From Polynucleobacter sp. Adler-ghost (GTDB lineage: Bacteria > Pseudomonadota > Gammaproteobacteria > Burkholderiales > Burkholderiaceae), in contig NZ_CP061320.1 of the NCBI RefSeq assembly GCF_018688495.1, positions 1,026,586 to 1,090,585 of the forward strand: 64,000 nt of DNA, in the 5' to 3' direction. The position numbers and the translations under genes were made by a program. Positions 44,302-55,463 of the stretch are shown in pieces (within the stretch, counting starts at the first letter, position 1; each line of letters starts with the position of its first letter). The notes beneath the pieces are model-generated. The model did not search any database. It had not been told where the DNA came from and was given only the letters and a program-made list of their open reading frames with translations.

Positions 44302-45068
44302 TAAGGGGCTTCCACCTCAACTAGCCTTGGAGACAGGCCCATGGCTTTCACTTTTTTCTCAGCAGCTTCAGCAGCGTCCTTATCGGTAAATGGCCCAGCT
44401 CTTAATAGAAAAAGCTTTACACCATCAGCGCCGGTTTTATTCAAAACATAATTAGGAATCTTTTGATCCTTCATCTTAGCTATCCAGCCTTTGGCTCGCT
44501 CTTCAGATGCAAAAGCACCGACCTGAATGACATATTTACCTGGCCCCACTTTTTTTGGGAGTTCTTCAGCTTTTGATTTAGCGCTTGCATTTGGCACTGC
44601 AATAACCTCTTCACCAGCAGCTAAGCCACTAATAGAATTTGTTTTACTTACCGCAGGCGATGATGGCACTACAACTTCTTTGGATGGAGAAGGCGCTTTT
44701 TCTTTCGCTGGCATCTCAACAGCAGCTACTGGATTTACCTTCGCATCATTTATGGGCATTGCAGCGTTAGGGGCTGGCAGGCTAGTCACGATATTCACAG
44801 CAATATCGTTATTCACAGACTTAGGTTTGTTATCCAAAATACGAGGAAGGCCAACTACCGCAATTAATACTAGGACGGCTGCGCCAATGAGACGATGGCG
44901 GGCACGTTGCTGATCAGGATCTTCTGTTAGCGCTAGCTCTTCATTTTCTTGGGCACGCTGAAAGCTACGGGGGGCTAATTTATTGACTGTACGACGACCC
45001 CTCGCCGAAGCCCGATCAAGGTCTTCAGTCTCAGAGTTTCGCCTAAAAAGCTTCGATAAACGAATCAT
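44301..45068 (-). CDS. SPOR-domain cell-division protein (DedD-like)
   Basis: A 255-residue protein with one membrane helix (about 59-77) and a C-terminal SPOR domain (about 175-250; KYVIQVGAFASEERA) that binds denuded glycan at the septum. The linker is rich in Pro, Ala and Lys. Position between folC and cvpA matches DedD. Confidence 0.9.
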   Translation of the reverse strand: MIRLSKLFRRNSETEDLDRASARGRRTVNKLAPRSFQRAQENEELALTEDPDQQRARHRLIGAAVLVLIAVVGLPRILDNKPKSVNNDIAVNIVTSLPAPNAAMPINDAKVNPVAAVEMPAKEKAPSPSKEVVVPSSPAVSKTNSISGLAAGEEVIAVPNASAKSKAEELPKKVGPGKYVIQVGAFASEERAKGWIAKMKDQKIPNYVLNKTGADGVKLFLLRAGPFTDKDAAEAAEKKVKAMGLSPRLVEVEAP

Positions 45069-45071
45069 GGA

Positions 45072-46397
45072 TCAATGGGCCTGGTTATTTCGATATGCCA
45101 TTACTCCGGCAACAGTATAGAAGGATCCGAAGATCACAATTCTATCACCCTCACCGGCCTTAGAAAGCGCTTTTTGATACGCTGAAGCAGGATCTGGGAA
45201 GCACTCAATACCACCATCTTCCCCATTTTTAACGGATACACCCAAATCTACCAACTTCTCAGATAGTGCCACCGCACTAGCGGCGCGTGGGGTTGGTAAA
45301 TCAGTACAAAACCAGAAATCCACACTATTTAACAGGGGCTTAATAACGCCGGCAATATCTTTATCCGCCATTGCGCCAAAAATGGCATAGGTATAGGGGT
45401 GATAGCCCATCTTATCCAAACCCTGCCCCAAGGTAGCTGCCGCATGGGGGTTGTGAGCAACATCCAAAACGATGGTTGGCTGACCGGGTAGAACCTGAAA
45501 ACGACCTGGCAGCTCCACCATGGCAAAACCATTGCGAATATCCTGTGCGCTAACTGGTAGTCGCTGATGCAAGGCGATTAATGCGGCTATCACAGCAGAT
45601 GCATTCAGGATCTGATTGGCACCACGTAATGCAGGGTAACCTAGACCGCTAAAGCGTTTTTGTCGTCCAGCCCAACCCCACTGCTGCTTATCACCTTGAA
45701 AGTTGTAGTCACGGCCCTGTAGCCATAAATCACATCCAAGTTTTGCGGCGTGATCAATTAAAGATTGTGGAGGCACGGGGTCGCCACAGACTGCAATACC
45801 GCCGGCTCGGAAAATGCCAGCTTTTTCAAAACCAATTGCCTCACGTGTGCCACCCAAAAAATCAGCATGGTCAATATCAATACTCGTGACGATCGCACAA
45901 TCTGCATCAACAATATTGACAGCATCTAGGCGACCCCCCATGCCCACTTCAAGCACTACCGCATCCAAGCTCGCCTTGGAAAATAAATGCATGATGGCCA
46001 AGGTAGTAAATTCAAAATACGTTAACGTTGGCGCATCCGCTAAGCTGACGCGAGCTTTTTCAACGACTGCAAAATGCTCTAGTAAAAGATCATCTTTCAC
46101 CTCTTCACCATTAACGCGAGCACGCTCGTTAAATACGAGTAAATGTGGAGACATATGACAACCAACCTTGTAGCCAGAAGCTAGCAAAATACTCTCAAGA
46201 TAGGCGCAAGTAGAGCCCTTGCCATTGGTACCAGCCACAGTGATAACTGGGCAATCAAAGTGAAGACCTAGCGCATCTTTAACCCGATTAATGCGAGCAA
46301 GACCCATGTCGATGCCAACAGGGTGAGCTGTTTCGAGGTGACTAAGCCAAGCCGTTAAGCTAGAAAAAAGGATGGGGGTTTGGAGGGCGAGATTCAA
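45072..46397 (-). CDS. folC: Folylpolyglutamate/dihydrofolate synthase
   Basis: A 441-residue Mur-ligase-like enzyme. The P-loop VAGTNGKGST is near 55-64, with GGRLDAVN and the C-terminal LDVAHNPHA as further family blocks. It makes dihydrofolate and adds glutamates to folate. It lies 5 bases after accD and 3 before the SPOR gene. Confidence 0.96.
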   Translation of the reverse strand: MNLALQTPILFSSLTAWLSHLETAHPVGIDMGLARINRVKDALGLHFDCPVITVAGTNGKGSTCAYLESILLASGYKVGCHMSPHLLVFNERARVNGEEVKDDLLLEHFAVVEKARVSLADAPTLTYFEFTTLAIMHLFSKASLDAVVLEVGMGGRLDAVNIVDADCAIVTSIDIDHADFLGGTREAIGFEKAGIFRAGGIAVCGDPVPPQSLIDHAAKLGCDLWLQGRDYNFQGDKQQWGWAGRQKRFSGLGYPALRGANQILNASAVIAALIALHQRLPVSAQDIRNGFAMVELPGRFQVLPGQPTIVLDVAHNPHAAATLGQGLDKMGYHPYTYAIFGAMADKDIAGVIKPLLNSVDFWFCTDLPTPRAASAVALSEKLVDLGVSVKNGEDGGIECFPDPASAYQKALSKAGEGDRIVIFGSFYTVAGVMAYRNNQAH

Positions 46398-46402
46398 GCG
46401 CT

Positions 46403-47290
46403 TTATACAGCTGCGCTACCCGCAATCGCAGGCTCAGGGAGTTGCTGTAGTAAGGCCAACAAACGAGCAATCTCACCACGCATCTGCCGACGATCAACGA
46501 TCATATCGATGCCGCCCTTTTGCATCAAAAACTCAGAGCGCTGAAAACCTTCGGGTAATTTTTCACGTACAGTTTGCTCGATCACGCGTGGACCAGCAAA
46601 GCCAATTAACGCTTTTGGTTCGGCCATCACCACATCGCCCATAAACGCAAAGCTGGCAGAAATTCCACCCATGGTTGGGTCTGTTAGGACGCTAATGTAG
46701 GGCAAACCTTTTTTAGAGAGCAAAGTGAGCATCGAGTTAGTCTTCGCCATCTGAAAAAGAGATAACAAGCTTTCTTGCATACGCGCACCGCCAGTGGCGG
46801 TCACACAAATAAAAGCACATTTCTTAGCAATGGCTTCCTGTACGCCGCGAGCAAAACGCTCACCTACTACCGAACCCATTGAGCCACCCATATATTGGAA
46901 CTCAAAGCAGGCCGCAACCACTGGAATGCTCTCAATCTTTCCACCAAGAACAATTAGGGCCTCGGTTTCTCCGGAAGCATCACTAGCTTCCTTTAATCGA
47001 TCAGGGTACTTTTTGGAATCTTTAAATTTGAGTGGGTCAGTTGGGTAAATATCTGCGCCAATCTCATAGCGACCCTTGGGATCCAAAAGACTATCGAGAC
47101 GCTGACGGGCGCCAATGCGCATGTGATGACTGCATTTGGGACAAACCGATAAATTCGCTTCGATATCAGTGCTGTAGAGCACGGTTTCACAACTGGGGCA
47201 CTTAACCCAAAGTCCTTCAGGAACAGATTTGCGATTGGCAGGGTCCGTATGTTGGATTTGTGGGGGTAGTAATTTATCGATCCAGCTCAT
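46403..47290 (-). CDS. accD: Acetyl-CoA carboxylase carboxyltransferase beta subunit
   Basis: A 295-residue subunit. The zinc site uses Cys31, Cys34, Cys50 and Cys53 (CPSC, CPKC). Downstream are the biotin/acetyl-CoA loops [12 protein letters not shown] and [12 protein letters not shown]. It makes malonyl-CoA with AccA/B/C, encoded elsewhere. It sits between trpA and folC. Confidence 0.97.
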   Translation of the reverse strand: MSWIDKLLPPQIQHTDPANRKSVPEGLWVKCPSCETVLYSTDIEANLSVCPKCSHHMRIGARQRLDSLLDPKGRYEIGADIYPTDPLKFKDSKKYPDRLKEASDASGETEALIVLGGKIESIPVVAACFEFQYMGGSMGSVVGERFARGVQEAIAKKCAFICVTATGGARMQESLLSLFQMAKTNSMLTLLSKKGLPYISVLTDPTMGGISASFAFMGDVVMAEPKALIGFAGPRVIEQTVREKLPEGFQRSEFLMQKGGIDMIVDRRQMRGEIARLLALLQQLPEPAIAGSAAV

Positions 47291-47312
47291 CAGTTTTTAA
47301 CTATCCAGTGCA

Positions 47313-48110
47313 TTAACTATCTAAAGCGACGCGAATTTCACGAATGAAGGTTTCGAGTGATTGTACCGCTTGGCCAGGGGCAGAATCCTCCAAAAGACGA
47401 ATAATTCGACTGCCAATCACCACTGCATCAGTTGTTTTTGATACTGCACGGGCACTTTCAGCATCATTGATACCAAAACCTACTGCAATCGGAATTGGGG
47501 TAGCCTCACGAATCTTAGGAATAATGCTGGCCACATCTTGCGTATTCAAATGAGATGCGCCTGTTACGCCTCGCATCGAGACATAGTAGATATAACCAGA
47601 AGCTATTTTGGCCGCGTCCTTTATACGCTCTTGTGATGAAGTGGGAGCCAATAGAAAAATAGGGTCAACACCGGCCAACTTCATTTGGTCAGCAAAATCA
47701 ACGCACTCTTCTGGAGGGTAGTCGACGATCAAAACACCATCAACGCCTGCAGCTTTAGCTTCCCCTGCAAAGCGCTCTGCTCCCATCTGTTCGACTGGGT
47801 TGGCATAGCCCATGAGGACAACCGGCGTATCCGCATCTGCTTTACGAAACTCTTTGACCATGTCTAGGCAAGTACGCAGAGTTACGCCTTGAGTAAGCGC
47901 TCTTTCAGATGAGCGCTGAATAACTGGACCATCTGCCATCGGATCAGAAAATGGCACCCCAAGCTCTATGACGTTAGCACCACCACGAACTAATGCATGC
48001 ATTAATTCAACAGTGAGTTTTGGGTCAGGATCACCAGCAGTAATAAAAGGGATTAAACCTTTTTTTCCGCTAGCTTTTAATTCATTGAAGAGTGCAGTAA
48101 TTTTTGACAT
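47313..48110 (-). CDS. trpA: Tryptophan synthase alpha chain
   Basis: A 265-residue TIM barrel that cleaves indole-3-glycerol phosphate. The active-site glutamate and aspartate lie in [16 protein letters not shown]. The gene follows trpB by 3 bases, so the two chains are probably made in step. Confidence 0.97.
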   Translation of the reverse strand: MSKITALFNELKASGKKGLIPFITAGDPDPKLTVELMHALVRGGANVIELGVPFSDPMADGPVIQRSSERALTQGVTLRTCLDMVKEFRKADADTPVVLMGYANPVEQMGAERFAGEAKAAGVDGVLIVDYPPEECVDFADQMKLAGVDPIFLLAPTSSQERIKDAAKIASGYIYYVSMRGVTGASHLNTQDVASIIPKIREATPIPIAVGFGINDAESARAVSKTTDAVVIGSRIIRLLEDSAPGQAVQSLETFIREIRVALDS

Positions 48111-48113
48111 GGA

Positions 48114-49307
48114 TTAGCCTTCAGAACCAGTGGCTTGAGCAACGGTATGCATATCCTTGTCACCTCGACCAGATAAGTTCACTAAGATGGTTTTATCTTT
48201 AGAGAGCGTGGGCGCTAATTTACAGGCATATGCAATCGCATGAGCAGATTCTAGGGCAGGAATAATGCCTTCAATACGGCAGCAGTCATGAAAAGCTTTC
48301 AATGCTTCTTCATCAGTTATTGCCACATAGTCAGCGCGACCTGAATCTTTTAACCATGCATGCTCGGGACCAACGCCGGGGTAATCCATGCCAGCTGAAA
48401 CAGAATGCGTTTCAGATATCTGTCCATTTTCATCTTGCAAAAGATAGGTTCGATTGCCGTGCAAAACACCAGGCTTTCCAACGCAAAGGGCTGCAGAGTG
48501 AAGACCACTATTGAGACCGTGACCTGCAGCTTCAACGCCAATCAATTTCACTTCCGGGAAATCAATATAGGGATAGAAAATACCCATGGCGTTAGAACCG
48601 CCGCCAACACAGGCCATTACATAGTCAGGCTGACGCCCAGTCATGACAGGCATTTGTATTTTGCATTCCTCACCGATCACACTTTGAAAGTCTCGGACCA
48701 TCATTGGGTAGGGATGAGGTCCAGCGACAGTACCAATAATGTAGAAGGTATCCTCTACGTTAGTGACCCAATCACGCATTGCTTCATTTAAGGCGTCCTT
48801 CAGCGTCTTTGTTCCTGATTCCACAGGCACTACTTTTGCACCAAGCAATTTCATGCGGAACACATTTTGCGCTTGACGCGCTACGTCAACAGAACCTTGA
48901 TATACAGTGCAGTCCAAACCGAAACGAGCGCAAATAGTTGCAGTAGCGACACCATGCTGCCCTGCTCCAGTCTCAGCAATGATGCGCGGCTTACCCATAC
49001 GCTTAGCCAGCATGGCTTGACCGATAACATTATTAATTTTATGTGCGCCAGTGTGATTCAAATCTTCACGCTTAAGATAGATTTGTGCGCCGCCCAACAT
49101 CTCACTCCAACGTTTAGCGTGATAGACCGGGGAGGGACGGCCTACAAAATGCTTGAGCTCATAATGAAATTCTTCTATGAATTCAGGATCGTATTGATAT
49201 TTTGCATAAGCTGCTTTGAGCTCATCCAAGGCGAACATGAGCGTTTCAGAAACAAATACGCCACCGTAAGGACCGAAGTGTCCCCGTGCGTCTGGCTTAT
49301 CGTACAT
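48114..49307 (-). CDS. trpB: Tryptophan synthase beta chain
   Basis: A 397-residue PLP enzyme joining indole and serine. The PLP lysine is in HTGAHKINN near residue 88, and [10 protein letters not shown] is the phosphate-binding loop. It follows trpF by 31 bases and precedes trpA by 3. No leader peptide or attenuator is visible upstream. Confidence 0.97.
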   Translation of the reverse strand: MYDKPDARGHFGPYGGVFVSETLMFALDELKAAYAKYQYDPEFIEEFHYELKHFVGRPSPVYHAKRWSEMLGGAQIYLKREDLNHTGAHKINNVIGQAMLAKRMGKPRIIAETGAGQHGVATATICARFGLDCTVYQGSVDVARQAQNVFRMKLLGAKVVPVESGTKTLKDALNEAMRDWVTNVEDTFYIIGTVAGPHPYPMMVRDFQSVIGEECKIQMPVMTGRQPDYVMACVGGGSNAMGIFYPYIDFPEVKLIGVEAAGHGLNSGLHSAALCVGKPGVLHGNRTYLLQDENGQISETHSVSAGMDYPGVGPEHAWLKDSGRADYVAITDEEALKAFHDCCRIEGIIPALESAHAIAYACKLAPTLSKDKTILVNLSGRGDKDMHTVAQATGSEG

Positions 49308-49338
49308 AAATACCTCTTTTATTAGTTACAGCAAATGA

Positions 49339-50013
49339 TTAGGTTGGCGTGCTTGCGTCTGCCGCACGCACTGCCTCGATAAACTCTTTCATCAAGGCGT
49401 GGTCTTTTACACCTTTGCTGATTTCTACGCCGCTAGAGACGTCAACCGCGCAAGGGTGAAGACGAGCAATAGCTTCGCCCACGTTGTGAACGTTCAATCC
49501 ACCACTCAAAACGACCCGAGGCGCGTTTGCGCTTATCCATGCTTGTGGAATTCCTGACCAATCAAAAGGAATGCCCCCTCCTCCATAGCCCTCAACGAGT
49601 GCATCGAGCAAAAGAGCATTTGCTTGCCTATATTGTAGGGAAAAATCATCAAATGCGAAGCCTGCTCCAACACGTGCAGCCTTCATCCATGGCTGACCTG
49701 CAGCTAGGCGGTGGCATTCCTCTGGTGACTCATCCCCATGAAACTGCCACAAAGTAATCGGGGCCGCGGCCCTAATAGCCTCAAATTCAGCATCGGTAGC
49801 ATTGACGACCAATCCCACAGCATCAACCCCTGCTGGAAGCCTAGAAATCAATGTGGCAGCAATATTTGGAGTAACGGCTCTAGGACTAGGAGGGTAAAAC
49901 ACGAAGCCAAGCGCATCAACACCAGAGGTAATGGCAGCATCAACGTCGCCTGGTGTTTTGAGGCCGCAGATTTTGACCCTAGTTCGGCCTGGAGTGTTTG
50001 TTATTAAGCCCAT
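49339..50013 (-). CDS. trpF: Phosphoribosylanthranilate isomerase
   Basis: A 224-residue TIM barrel with the catalytic cysteine in VKICGLKT. The ATG at 50013 is chosen since a longer frame to 50130 would run through the end of truA, and its extra residues are unlike any TrpF. There is no strong ribosome site. Function is step three of tryptophan synthesis. Confidence 0.93.
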   Translation of the reverse strand: MGLITNTPGRTRVKICGLKTPGDVDAAITSGVDALGFVFYPPSPRAVTPNIAATLISRLPAGVDAVGLVVNATDAEFEAIRAAAPITLWQFHGDESPEECHRLAAGQPWMKAARVGAGFAFDDFSLQYRQANALLLDALVEGYGGGGIPFDWSGIPQAWISANAPRVVLSGGLNVHNVGEAIARLHPCAVDVSSGVEISKGVKDHALMKEFIEAVRAADASTPT

Positions 50014-50053
50014 ATGGGGAAATGATAAGGGTCTTGAGCTATTAAAGGCACAT

Positions 50054-50881
50054 TTAGACGAAAATCGCCTTGGGCAACCAAGAATTCGAAAGCCATGGTT
50101 TTGGGATGTTAAATTCTTCTGGGTAGGCAATTTGGGCTAAATAGAGGCCTGCAGGTGAAAAAGTAGGGGCTGCAACACTACGATCTTTTGCTGCCAAAAC
50201 CTCGGCCATCCAATTGGCTGATTGTTTGCCTACACCAATTTGGATGAAGCTCCCTACTAAATTGCGAACCATGTGATGCAAGAAGGCATTCCCTTTGATC
50301 CTAAAATACAGCCATGGCTCATTCGAGAAGATTTCGATGGAATACATAGTCTTCACTGGAGTCTTGCTTTGACATTCTGAGGAACGAAAAGAGGTGAAGT
50401 CATGTTCACCAATCAAACATTCAGACGCCAATCTCATCGCGTGAATATCAAACCAGCGATCGGCTGGAAGCATCACATAACCAGCACGATCGGCAGCCAT
50501 AGGTGAGCGGCAAGGCCCAGCATGTAATGCATAAACATAAGTTCGCTCATGAGCGGAATAGCGAGCGCTAAATGCATCCGAAACTGGCTGAGCCCAATTG
50601 ATCACAATAGATTCTGGCAGGAATGCATTAACCCCCCTCACCCAAGACCAGTTGTCTCGCTCAACTTCGACATCAAAGTGAACAACTTGACCCAATGCAT
50701 GAACACCGGCATCTGTTCGACCAGCAGTAATAACGCGAATAGGATGAGAGTGCTGGGCCTCACTACCAACAAACGAGGCAATAGCTTTCTCCAACTCAGC
50801 TTGAATGGTAGGCTGATTTACCTGTGTCTGCCAACCAGAAAAAGCGTTACCGTCATACTGAAGTCCGAGGGCAATGCGCAT
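50054..50881 (-). CDS. truA: tRNA pseudouridine(38-40) synthase
   Basis: A 275-residue TruA. The catalytic aspartate is Asp57 in [13 protein letters not shown]; the C-terminal [11 protein letters not shown] is conserved. It modifies the anticodon stem-loop of many tRNAs. Between fimV and trpF. Confidence 0.96.
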   Translation of the reverse strand: MRIALGLQYDGNAFSGWQTQVNQPTIQAELEKAIASFVGSEAQHSHPIRVITAGRTDAGVHALGQVVHFDVEVERDNWSWVRGVNAFLPESIVINWAQPVSDAFSARYSAHERTYVYALHAGPCRSPMAADRAGYVMLPADRWFDIHAMRLASECLIGEHDFTSFRSSECQSKTPVKTMYSIEIFSNEPWLYFRIKGNAFLHHMVRNLVGSFIQIGVGKQSANWMAEVLAAKDRSVAAPTFSPAGLYLAQIAYPEEFNIPKPWLSNSWLPKAIFV

Positions 50882-50886
50882 TCAGT

Positions 50887-52260
50887 TTAGCTATTACTAT
50901 GCGAAAGCTCAGCTAAAACACCTCGCGCTTCAACCACAATCTCAGGGTCAATTGATGCGCCAATACGGACAATCTCTTCAAGTGATTTCTTGGCGGCTGA
51001 AAAATCTTCAATAGTGATGTAGGCGCGGGCTAGATTTAATCTAACTCTAAGCTCATCAGGCGTCAGTTCTGATGTGGCAGGCTTGGTAACAGGCAAATCC
51101 AGATTAATACTTCCGAATAATGCCTTAGCTTTATCCGAGATACCCTCATGATGAGCATGATCACTAGCATGGTGATCGTGCGCTGTGGATTGCACTTGCT
51201 CGTGTTCTGACGTGTAGTCACGAGCATGAATATGAGGGGAAGGATTTTTACGCGAATGACTGATAAAGAACCAAATCAAAACAGCCGTAACTAAAACAAA
51301 AGCAAGCAAGCCAAGAAAAACAGCCTTTGCGTTAAACCCACTCTTTCCAGAATCAAGCACCTCTGCGGTACCTTGAGATTCAGCTAATATTTTTTTTAAG
51401 TCTGCAATATTCTTCTCTAACTCTTGAGCTCTAGCATTAGTTTGTTCGAGGGCCTTTTCTTGGGCTACTATTTCTTCAGTAATGCGCTTAGTATCTGCAT
51501 CCCGGTCTCCACTAGAGCCGATCTTTAAACGATTTGCAGAATTGACAACATCATCCACACTAACTTCTACGCTAGCTTGGTCACTCTTTTTCTCAACCCA
51601 TTGTTGCGCTGCCGAGTCTACAAAATCCTTAGCAAGCTTTGAATCAATCGCCTGTACTGTGGCTGGATCAGGAATCAAGAGCTCAGAACCAGCCCGCAAA
51701 CGATTAATATTGCCGCCTGCAAATGCATCTGGATTGGCTTGATATAAAGCCATCATTTTCTGGTCGATCGAGAATTCTGGTGAGCCTGAATCCATCTGTG
51801 ATGCAATCGAAGACAGCGTTTGTCCAGGCTCTACAATAAACTTCGGAATAGTCCCATTCAAAAATGTATATATTCGAGTGATTGAGCCTGTTGACCAATT
51901 TAAGGTGAGCAATAAGTCTACAAAGATATCCTCAGAGATCGGCACGGCTTTCACCGTTTCAACCAAAACCATCAAGCGTCCATCCTTTGCTCGATAGACC
52001 ATGACTTGGGTATTGAAGTCCAAAATTTTAGGTGAAATGCCGAGGCGCTCATAAGCGCTTGCCGATGGTATTGAGGCTGATAATGTTGTTAAAAGAGCTT
52101 GCTCATCTGGAGCCAACTCAATGGGCACCTCAATTCGAAGACTTTCGCCGGGATTAGATACCAAATTCGCCTTGCCCAATGTAACAGCGAATACACTAGT
52201 CGATAGTGCAATACCAATAAGACTAGCAAAGAGAAATTTCAGCATCTGAATATTAGGCAT
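50887..52260 (-). CDS. FimV-like protein, short form
   Basis: A 457-residue protein with a signal peptide (about 1-27), a FimV N-terminal domain, a LysM segment ([16 protein letters not shown] near 140-190), a coiled-coil stretch near 270-300, one membrane helix (about 312-333), a histidine-rich cytoplasmic linker and a TPR-like FimV C-terminal motif. Pseudomonas FimV is roughly twice as long. FimV proteins anchor type IV pili and polar regulators. It overlaps asd by 8 bases. An inner ATG at 52245 is another possible start. Confidence 0.85.
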   Translation of the reverse strand: MPNIQMLKFLFASLIGIALSTSVFAVTLGKANLVSNPGESLRIEVPIELAPDEQALLTTLSASIPSASAYERLGISPKILDFNTQVMVYRAKDGRLMVLVETVKAVPISEDIFVDLLLTLNWSTGSITRIYTFLNGTIPKFIVEPGQTLSSIASQMDSGSPEFSIDQKMMALYQANPDAFAGGNINRLRAGSELLIPDPATVQAIDSKLAKDFVDSAAQQWVEKKSDQASVEVSVDDVVNSANRLKIGSSGDRDADTKRITEEIVAQEKALEQTNARAQELEKNIADLKKILAESQGTAEVLDSGKSGFNAKAVFLGLLAFVLVTAVLIWFFISHSRKNPSPHIHARDYTSEHEQVQSTAHDHHASDHAHHEGISDKAKALFGSINLDLPVTKPATSELTPDELRVRLNLARAYITIEDFSAAKKSLEEIVRIGASIDPEIVVEARGVLAELSHSNS

Positions 52261-53416
52261 TGCTATCCAATAGAATTTTTAACATTCGACGTAAGGGCTC
52301 AGCTGCACCCCACAAAAGTTGATCGCCTACAGTAAAAGCACCAAGATATTCAGGGCCCATTGCCATCTTATGCAATCGTCCGATAGGCACTATCAATGTG
52401 CCGCTAACAGCTGCCGGAGATAATTCACGCTCGGTAGTCTCGCGATCATTTGGTATCACCTTGACCCATTGATTGTCATTGGCCAATATTGCCTCAATCT
52501 CTTTAAGCGGAATATCTTTTTTGAGTTTCACGGTGAGACCTTGTGAGTGGCAGCGCATAGCGCCAACACGGACACATAAACCATCAATGGGAATGCTGCC
52601 CGGAGTTCTAAATGCAGGTCGACCTAAGATCTTATTAAATTCAGCTCCGCCCTTCCACTCTTCTTTTGTTTGACCGTTCTCGACTGGAACATCAATCCAA
52701 GGAATGAGACTGCCCGCTAAAGGAGTATTGCGGAAGTTTTTCTTTGGAAAATCAGGTGAACGTAATGTCTCGGTGATTTTGCGATCAATATCCAGAATCC
52801 AAGAAGAAGGGTCAGCTAATTCAGTAGCTACGCTATCGCGCAATGCGCCCATTTGCAACAATAGTTCGCGCATATTCTGGGCGCCAGCACCTGAAGCTGC
52901 CTGGTAGGTCATGGCGCTAATCCACTCGACCATATCAGCCTTAACAAGGCCACCCATCGCCATCATCATTAAACTGACCGTGCAGTTACTACCAATCCAG
53001 TTCTTTCCACCAGCAGCCAGCGCTTTATCAATTACCGGACGATTCACTGGATCCAAAATTAATACCGCATCATCCTTCATGCGTAAGGCACTAGCAGCAT
53101 CAATCCAGTGACCCTGCCAACCAGCGGCACGCAGTTGTGGAAAAATCGCATTGGTGTAGTCACCACCCTGACAAGTCAAAATAATGTCGCAACGCGAAAG
53201 TGCTTTGATGTCATTCGCATCTAGCAAAGTATTCTCACTCTTAGTCACTTTTAGTCCATTTAAGAGCGGCACTTCACCACCAGCCTGACTAGTGCTAAAA
53301 AATACAGGTTCGATCAGGTCAAAATCTTTTTCAGCCAGCATTCTCTCCATGAGAACGCTACCAACCATACCGCGCCAGCCAACTAAGCCTACTAAGGGAG
53401 TTTTTGTATTTGACAT
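52253..53416 (-). CDS. asd: Aspartate-semialdehyde dehydrogenase
   Basis: A 387-residue NADP-dependent enzyme of lysine, threonine and methionine synthesis. The nucleophile is Cys145 in IGSNCTVSL; nucleotide site [10 protein letters not shown] is at 13-22. MSNTK at 53416 is preferred over an upstream codon three residues earlier. It lies 51 bases after leuB. Confidence 0.95.
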   Translation of the reverse strand: MSNTKTPLVGLVGWRGMVGSVLMERMLAEKDFDLIEPVFFSTSQAGGEVPLLNGLKVTKSENTLLDANDIKALSRCDIILTCQGGDYTNAIFPQLRAAGWQGHWIDAASALRMKDDAVLILDPVNRPVIDKALAAGGKNWIGSNCTVSLMMMAMGGLVKADMVEWISAMTYQAASGAGAQNMRELLLQMGALRDSVATELADPSSWILDIDRKITETLRSPDFPKKNFRNTPLAGSLIPWIDVPVENGQTKEEWKGGAEFNKILGRPAFRTPGSIPIDGLCVRVGAMRCHSQGLTVKLKKDIPLKEIEAILANDNQWVKVIPNDRETTERELSPAAVSGTLIVPIGRLHKMAMGPEYLGAFTVGDQLLWGAAEPLRRMLKILLDSNA

Positions 53417-53466
53417 GATGATCAACTATGTGTTCAGTGTGTTGAAATATTTACGAGTGTAAGTAA

Positions 53467-54543
53467 TTATGATTTTGAAAGAGCGGCAACAACAGCATTG
53501 CCCATTTCAACGGTAGAAACTTTCTTTGTACCTTCGGTGTAGATATCAGCGGTACGTAAACCTTGAGACAAAACTTGTTGGACTGCTGCCTCAATACGAT
53601 CCGCTTGGGCAGGCAAACCCAAAGAGTAACGTAGCATCATGGCAGCAGAAAGAATCGTTGCCAGTGGATTAGCGATACCCTTGCCCGCGATATCAGGGGC
53701 TGAGCCGTGACTTGGCTCGTACAAGCCTTTATTGTTTTTATCTAATGAAGCGGATGGCAGCATGCCAATTGAGCCGGTCAACATCGAAGCTTCATCTGAG
53801 AGAATGTCGCCAAACAAGTTACCAGTCACCACCACATCAAATGCCTTGGGCGCCTTCACTAATTGCATGGCGGCGTTATCGACATACATATGCGTTAACT
53901 CAACATCTGGATAGTCTTTGCCAACACGAATCATGACATCACGCCACAACTGTGAGGTCTCTAAGACATTAGCCTTATCCACGCTACATACCTTTTTGCC
54001 GCGTTTACGAGCTGCTTCAAAAGCTACACGACCAATACGCTCTACTTCAGGCTCACTGTAATGCATCATATCGAAACCTTCGCGCGCACCCTTAAATAGG
54101 GGCAATTCAGAAGTACGAATTCCGCGTGGCTGACCAAAGTAGATATCGCCATTCAGTTCGCGAATAATCAATATATCCAGGCCACTAACAATTTCAGGCT
54201 TCAAGCTTGATGCGGCCGTTAGCTCGTCATAGCAAATAGCAGGTCTAAAATTGGCAAAGAGCTCAAGATGCTTGCGCAAGCCCAAGATGGCTTGTTCTGG
54301 ACGAAGTTCGCGAGCCAAGGCGTCATATTTCCAGTCGCCCACAGCACCAAACAAAATAGCATCTGCTTTTTTAGCAAGTTCAAGAGTTGCAGGCGGCAAT
54401 GGATGTCCAGCAATATCATAAGCAGCACCCCCGACAGGCGCTGTCTCCAGATCAAACTGAGGGCCGAGCGCATTTAATACCTTAACGGCTTCAGCAACGA
54501 TTTCCGGGCCGATACCATCGCCCGGTAGGACTGCAATTTTCAT
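53467..54543 (-). CDS. leuB: 3-isopropylmalate dehydrogenase
   Basis: A 358-residue NAD-dependent decarboxylating dehydrogenase. Visible blocks are [10 protein letters not shown] at 5-14, [10 protein letters not shown], and [18 protein letters not shown]. Third step of leucine synthesis. It follows leuD by 24 bases. Confidence 0.97.
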   Translation of the reverse strand: MKIAVLPGDGIGPEIVAEAVKVLNALGPQFDLETAPVGGAAYDIAGHPLPPATLELAKKADAILFGAVGDWKYDALARELRPEQAILGLRKHLELFANFRPAICYDELTAASSLKPEIVSGLDILIIRELNGDIYFGQPRGIRTSELPLFKGAREGFDMMHYSEPEVERIGRVAFEAARKRGKKVCSVDKANVLETSQLWRDVMIRVGKDYPDVELTHMYVDNAAMQLVKAPKAFDVVVTGNLFGDILSDEASMLTGSIGMLPSASLDKNNKGLYEPSHGSAPDIAGKGIANPLATILSAAMMLRYSLGLPAQADRIEAAVQQVLSQGLRTADIYTEGTKKVSTVEMGNAVVAALSKS

Positions 54544-54567
54544 GAAAAGGCCTTTAACTCTATAAAA

Positions 54568-55215
54568 CTACGGCAGTTGTGTAGCAAGCCAAGGCATCTT
54601 AAGAATGCGCTCAGCTTCGTAGGCCTTGATTTTATCTGCATGTTGCAGGGTTAAGCCAATATCGTCTAAGCCGTTTAGCAGGCAATGCTTCCTGAATGGC
54701 GCCACATCAAAGCTGTAAGCGGTTCCATCAGGGGAGATGACTTGCTGAGCCTCTAGGTCGATTGTGAGCTGATAGCCACTAAAAGCCAGGGTTTCATTGA
54801 ATAAATGGTCTACCTGCAACTCTGAGAGGGCAATCGGTAAAAGGCCATTTTTGAAGCAATTGTTGTAAAAGATATCCGCAAAACTAGGTGCAATAACCGC
54901 TCTGAATCCATACTGATCTAATGCCCAAGGTGCATGCTCACGGGAGCTGCCGCAGCCAAAGTTCTTACGGGCTAGCAAAATACCGGCATCTTTATAGCGC
55001 GGCTGATTTAAAACAAAATCTGGATTAATTGGACGCGTACTGCAGTCTTGACCAGGCTCACCATGATCGAGATAACGCCACTCATCAAACAAATTCTGGC
55101 CAAAACCCGTTTTCTTAATGGATTTTAAGAACTGCTTGGGGATGATGGCATCGGTATCTACATTTTCGCGATTAAGCGGAGCTACCAAGCCTTTGTATAC
55201 CGTAAATTTTTCCAT
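54568..55215 (-). CDS. leuD: 3-isopropylmalate dehydratase small subunit
   Basis: A 215-residue subunit with [13 protein letters not shown] near 108-120 and the substrate loop [15 protein letters not shown]. Pairs with LeuC. The two are separated by the entericidin-like gene. Confidence 0.97.
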   Translation of the reverse strand: MEKFTVYKGLVAPLNRENVDTDAIIPKQFLKSIKKTGFGQNLFDEWRYLDHGEPGQDCSTRPINPDFVLNQPRYKDAGILLARKNFGCGSSREHAPWALDQYGFRAVIAPSFADIFYNNCFKNGLLPIALSELQVDHLFNETLAFSGYQLTIDLEAQQVISPDGTAYSFDVAPFRKHCLLNGLDDIGLTLQHADKIKAYEAERILKMPWLATQLP

Positions 55216-55244
55216 AGTGATTTGTCTGATGTTTTTTTGTGAAC

Positions 55245-55454
55245 TTACTTCACCGGGGTCACAACAACATCTTTCCCTTGAGTTTGGGACTGATTGGATG
55301 TGTTGGAATTTTTGCTTCCGCCCATAGAGTTACCCATAGTTTGAAGATCTTTACCAACGCCTTCCATTGTGTTTGCGCAAGCAGATAGGATGATGCCGAT
55401 GGCAGCAACTATCGTCAATTTTTTAATCATTGTGAAAGAAGACCATTTAAACAC
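55245..55454 (-). CDS. Entericidin-like small lipoprotein
   Basis: A 69-residue predicted lipoprotein with lipobox LSAC (Cys26) and the entericidin pattern [18 protein letters not shown] after it. GTG at 55454 is preferred: AAGGAG lies 6 bases upstream. An ATG eight codons later would give the usual short N-terminus but has no ribosome site. Entericidins were described as an antidote/toxin lipoprotein pair in E. coli; here only one is present. It is inserted between leuC (9 bases) and leuD (29 bases). Confidence 0.85.
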   Translation of the reverse strand: MFKWSSFTMIKKLTIVAAIGIILSACANTMEGVGKDLQTMGNSMGGSKNSNTSNQSQTQGKDVVVTPVK

Positions 55455-55463
55455 TGTAACTCC

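Noticed and set aside
50014..50130. N-terminal extension of trpF by 39 codons
   Set aside because: It lies over the end of truA in another frame, and the added residues do not resemble a TrpF N-terminus; the ATG at 50013 gives the normal length.
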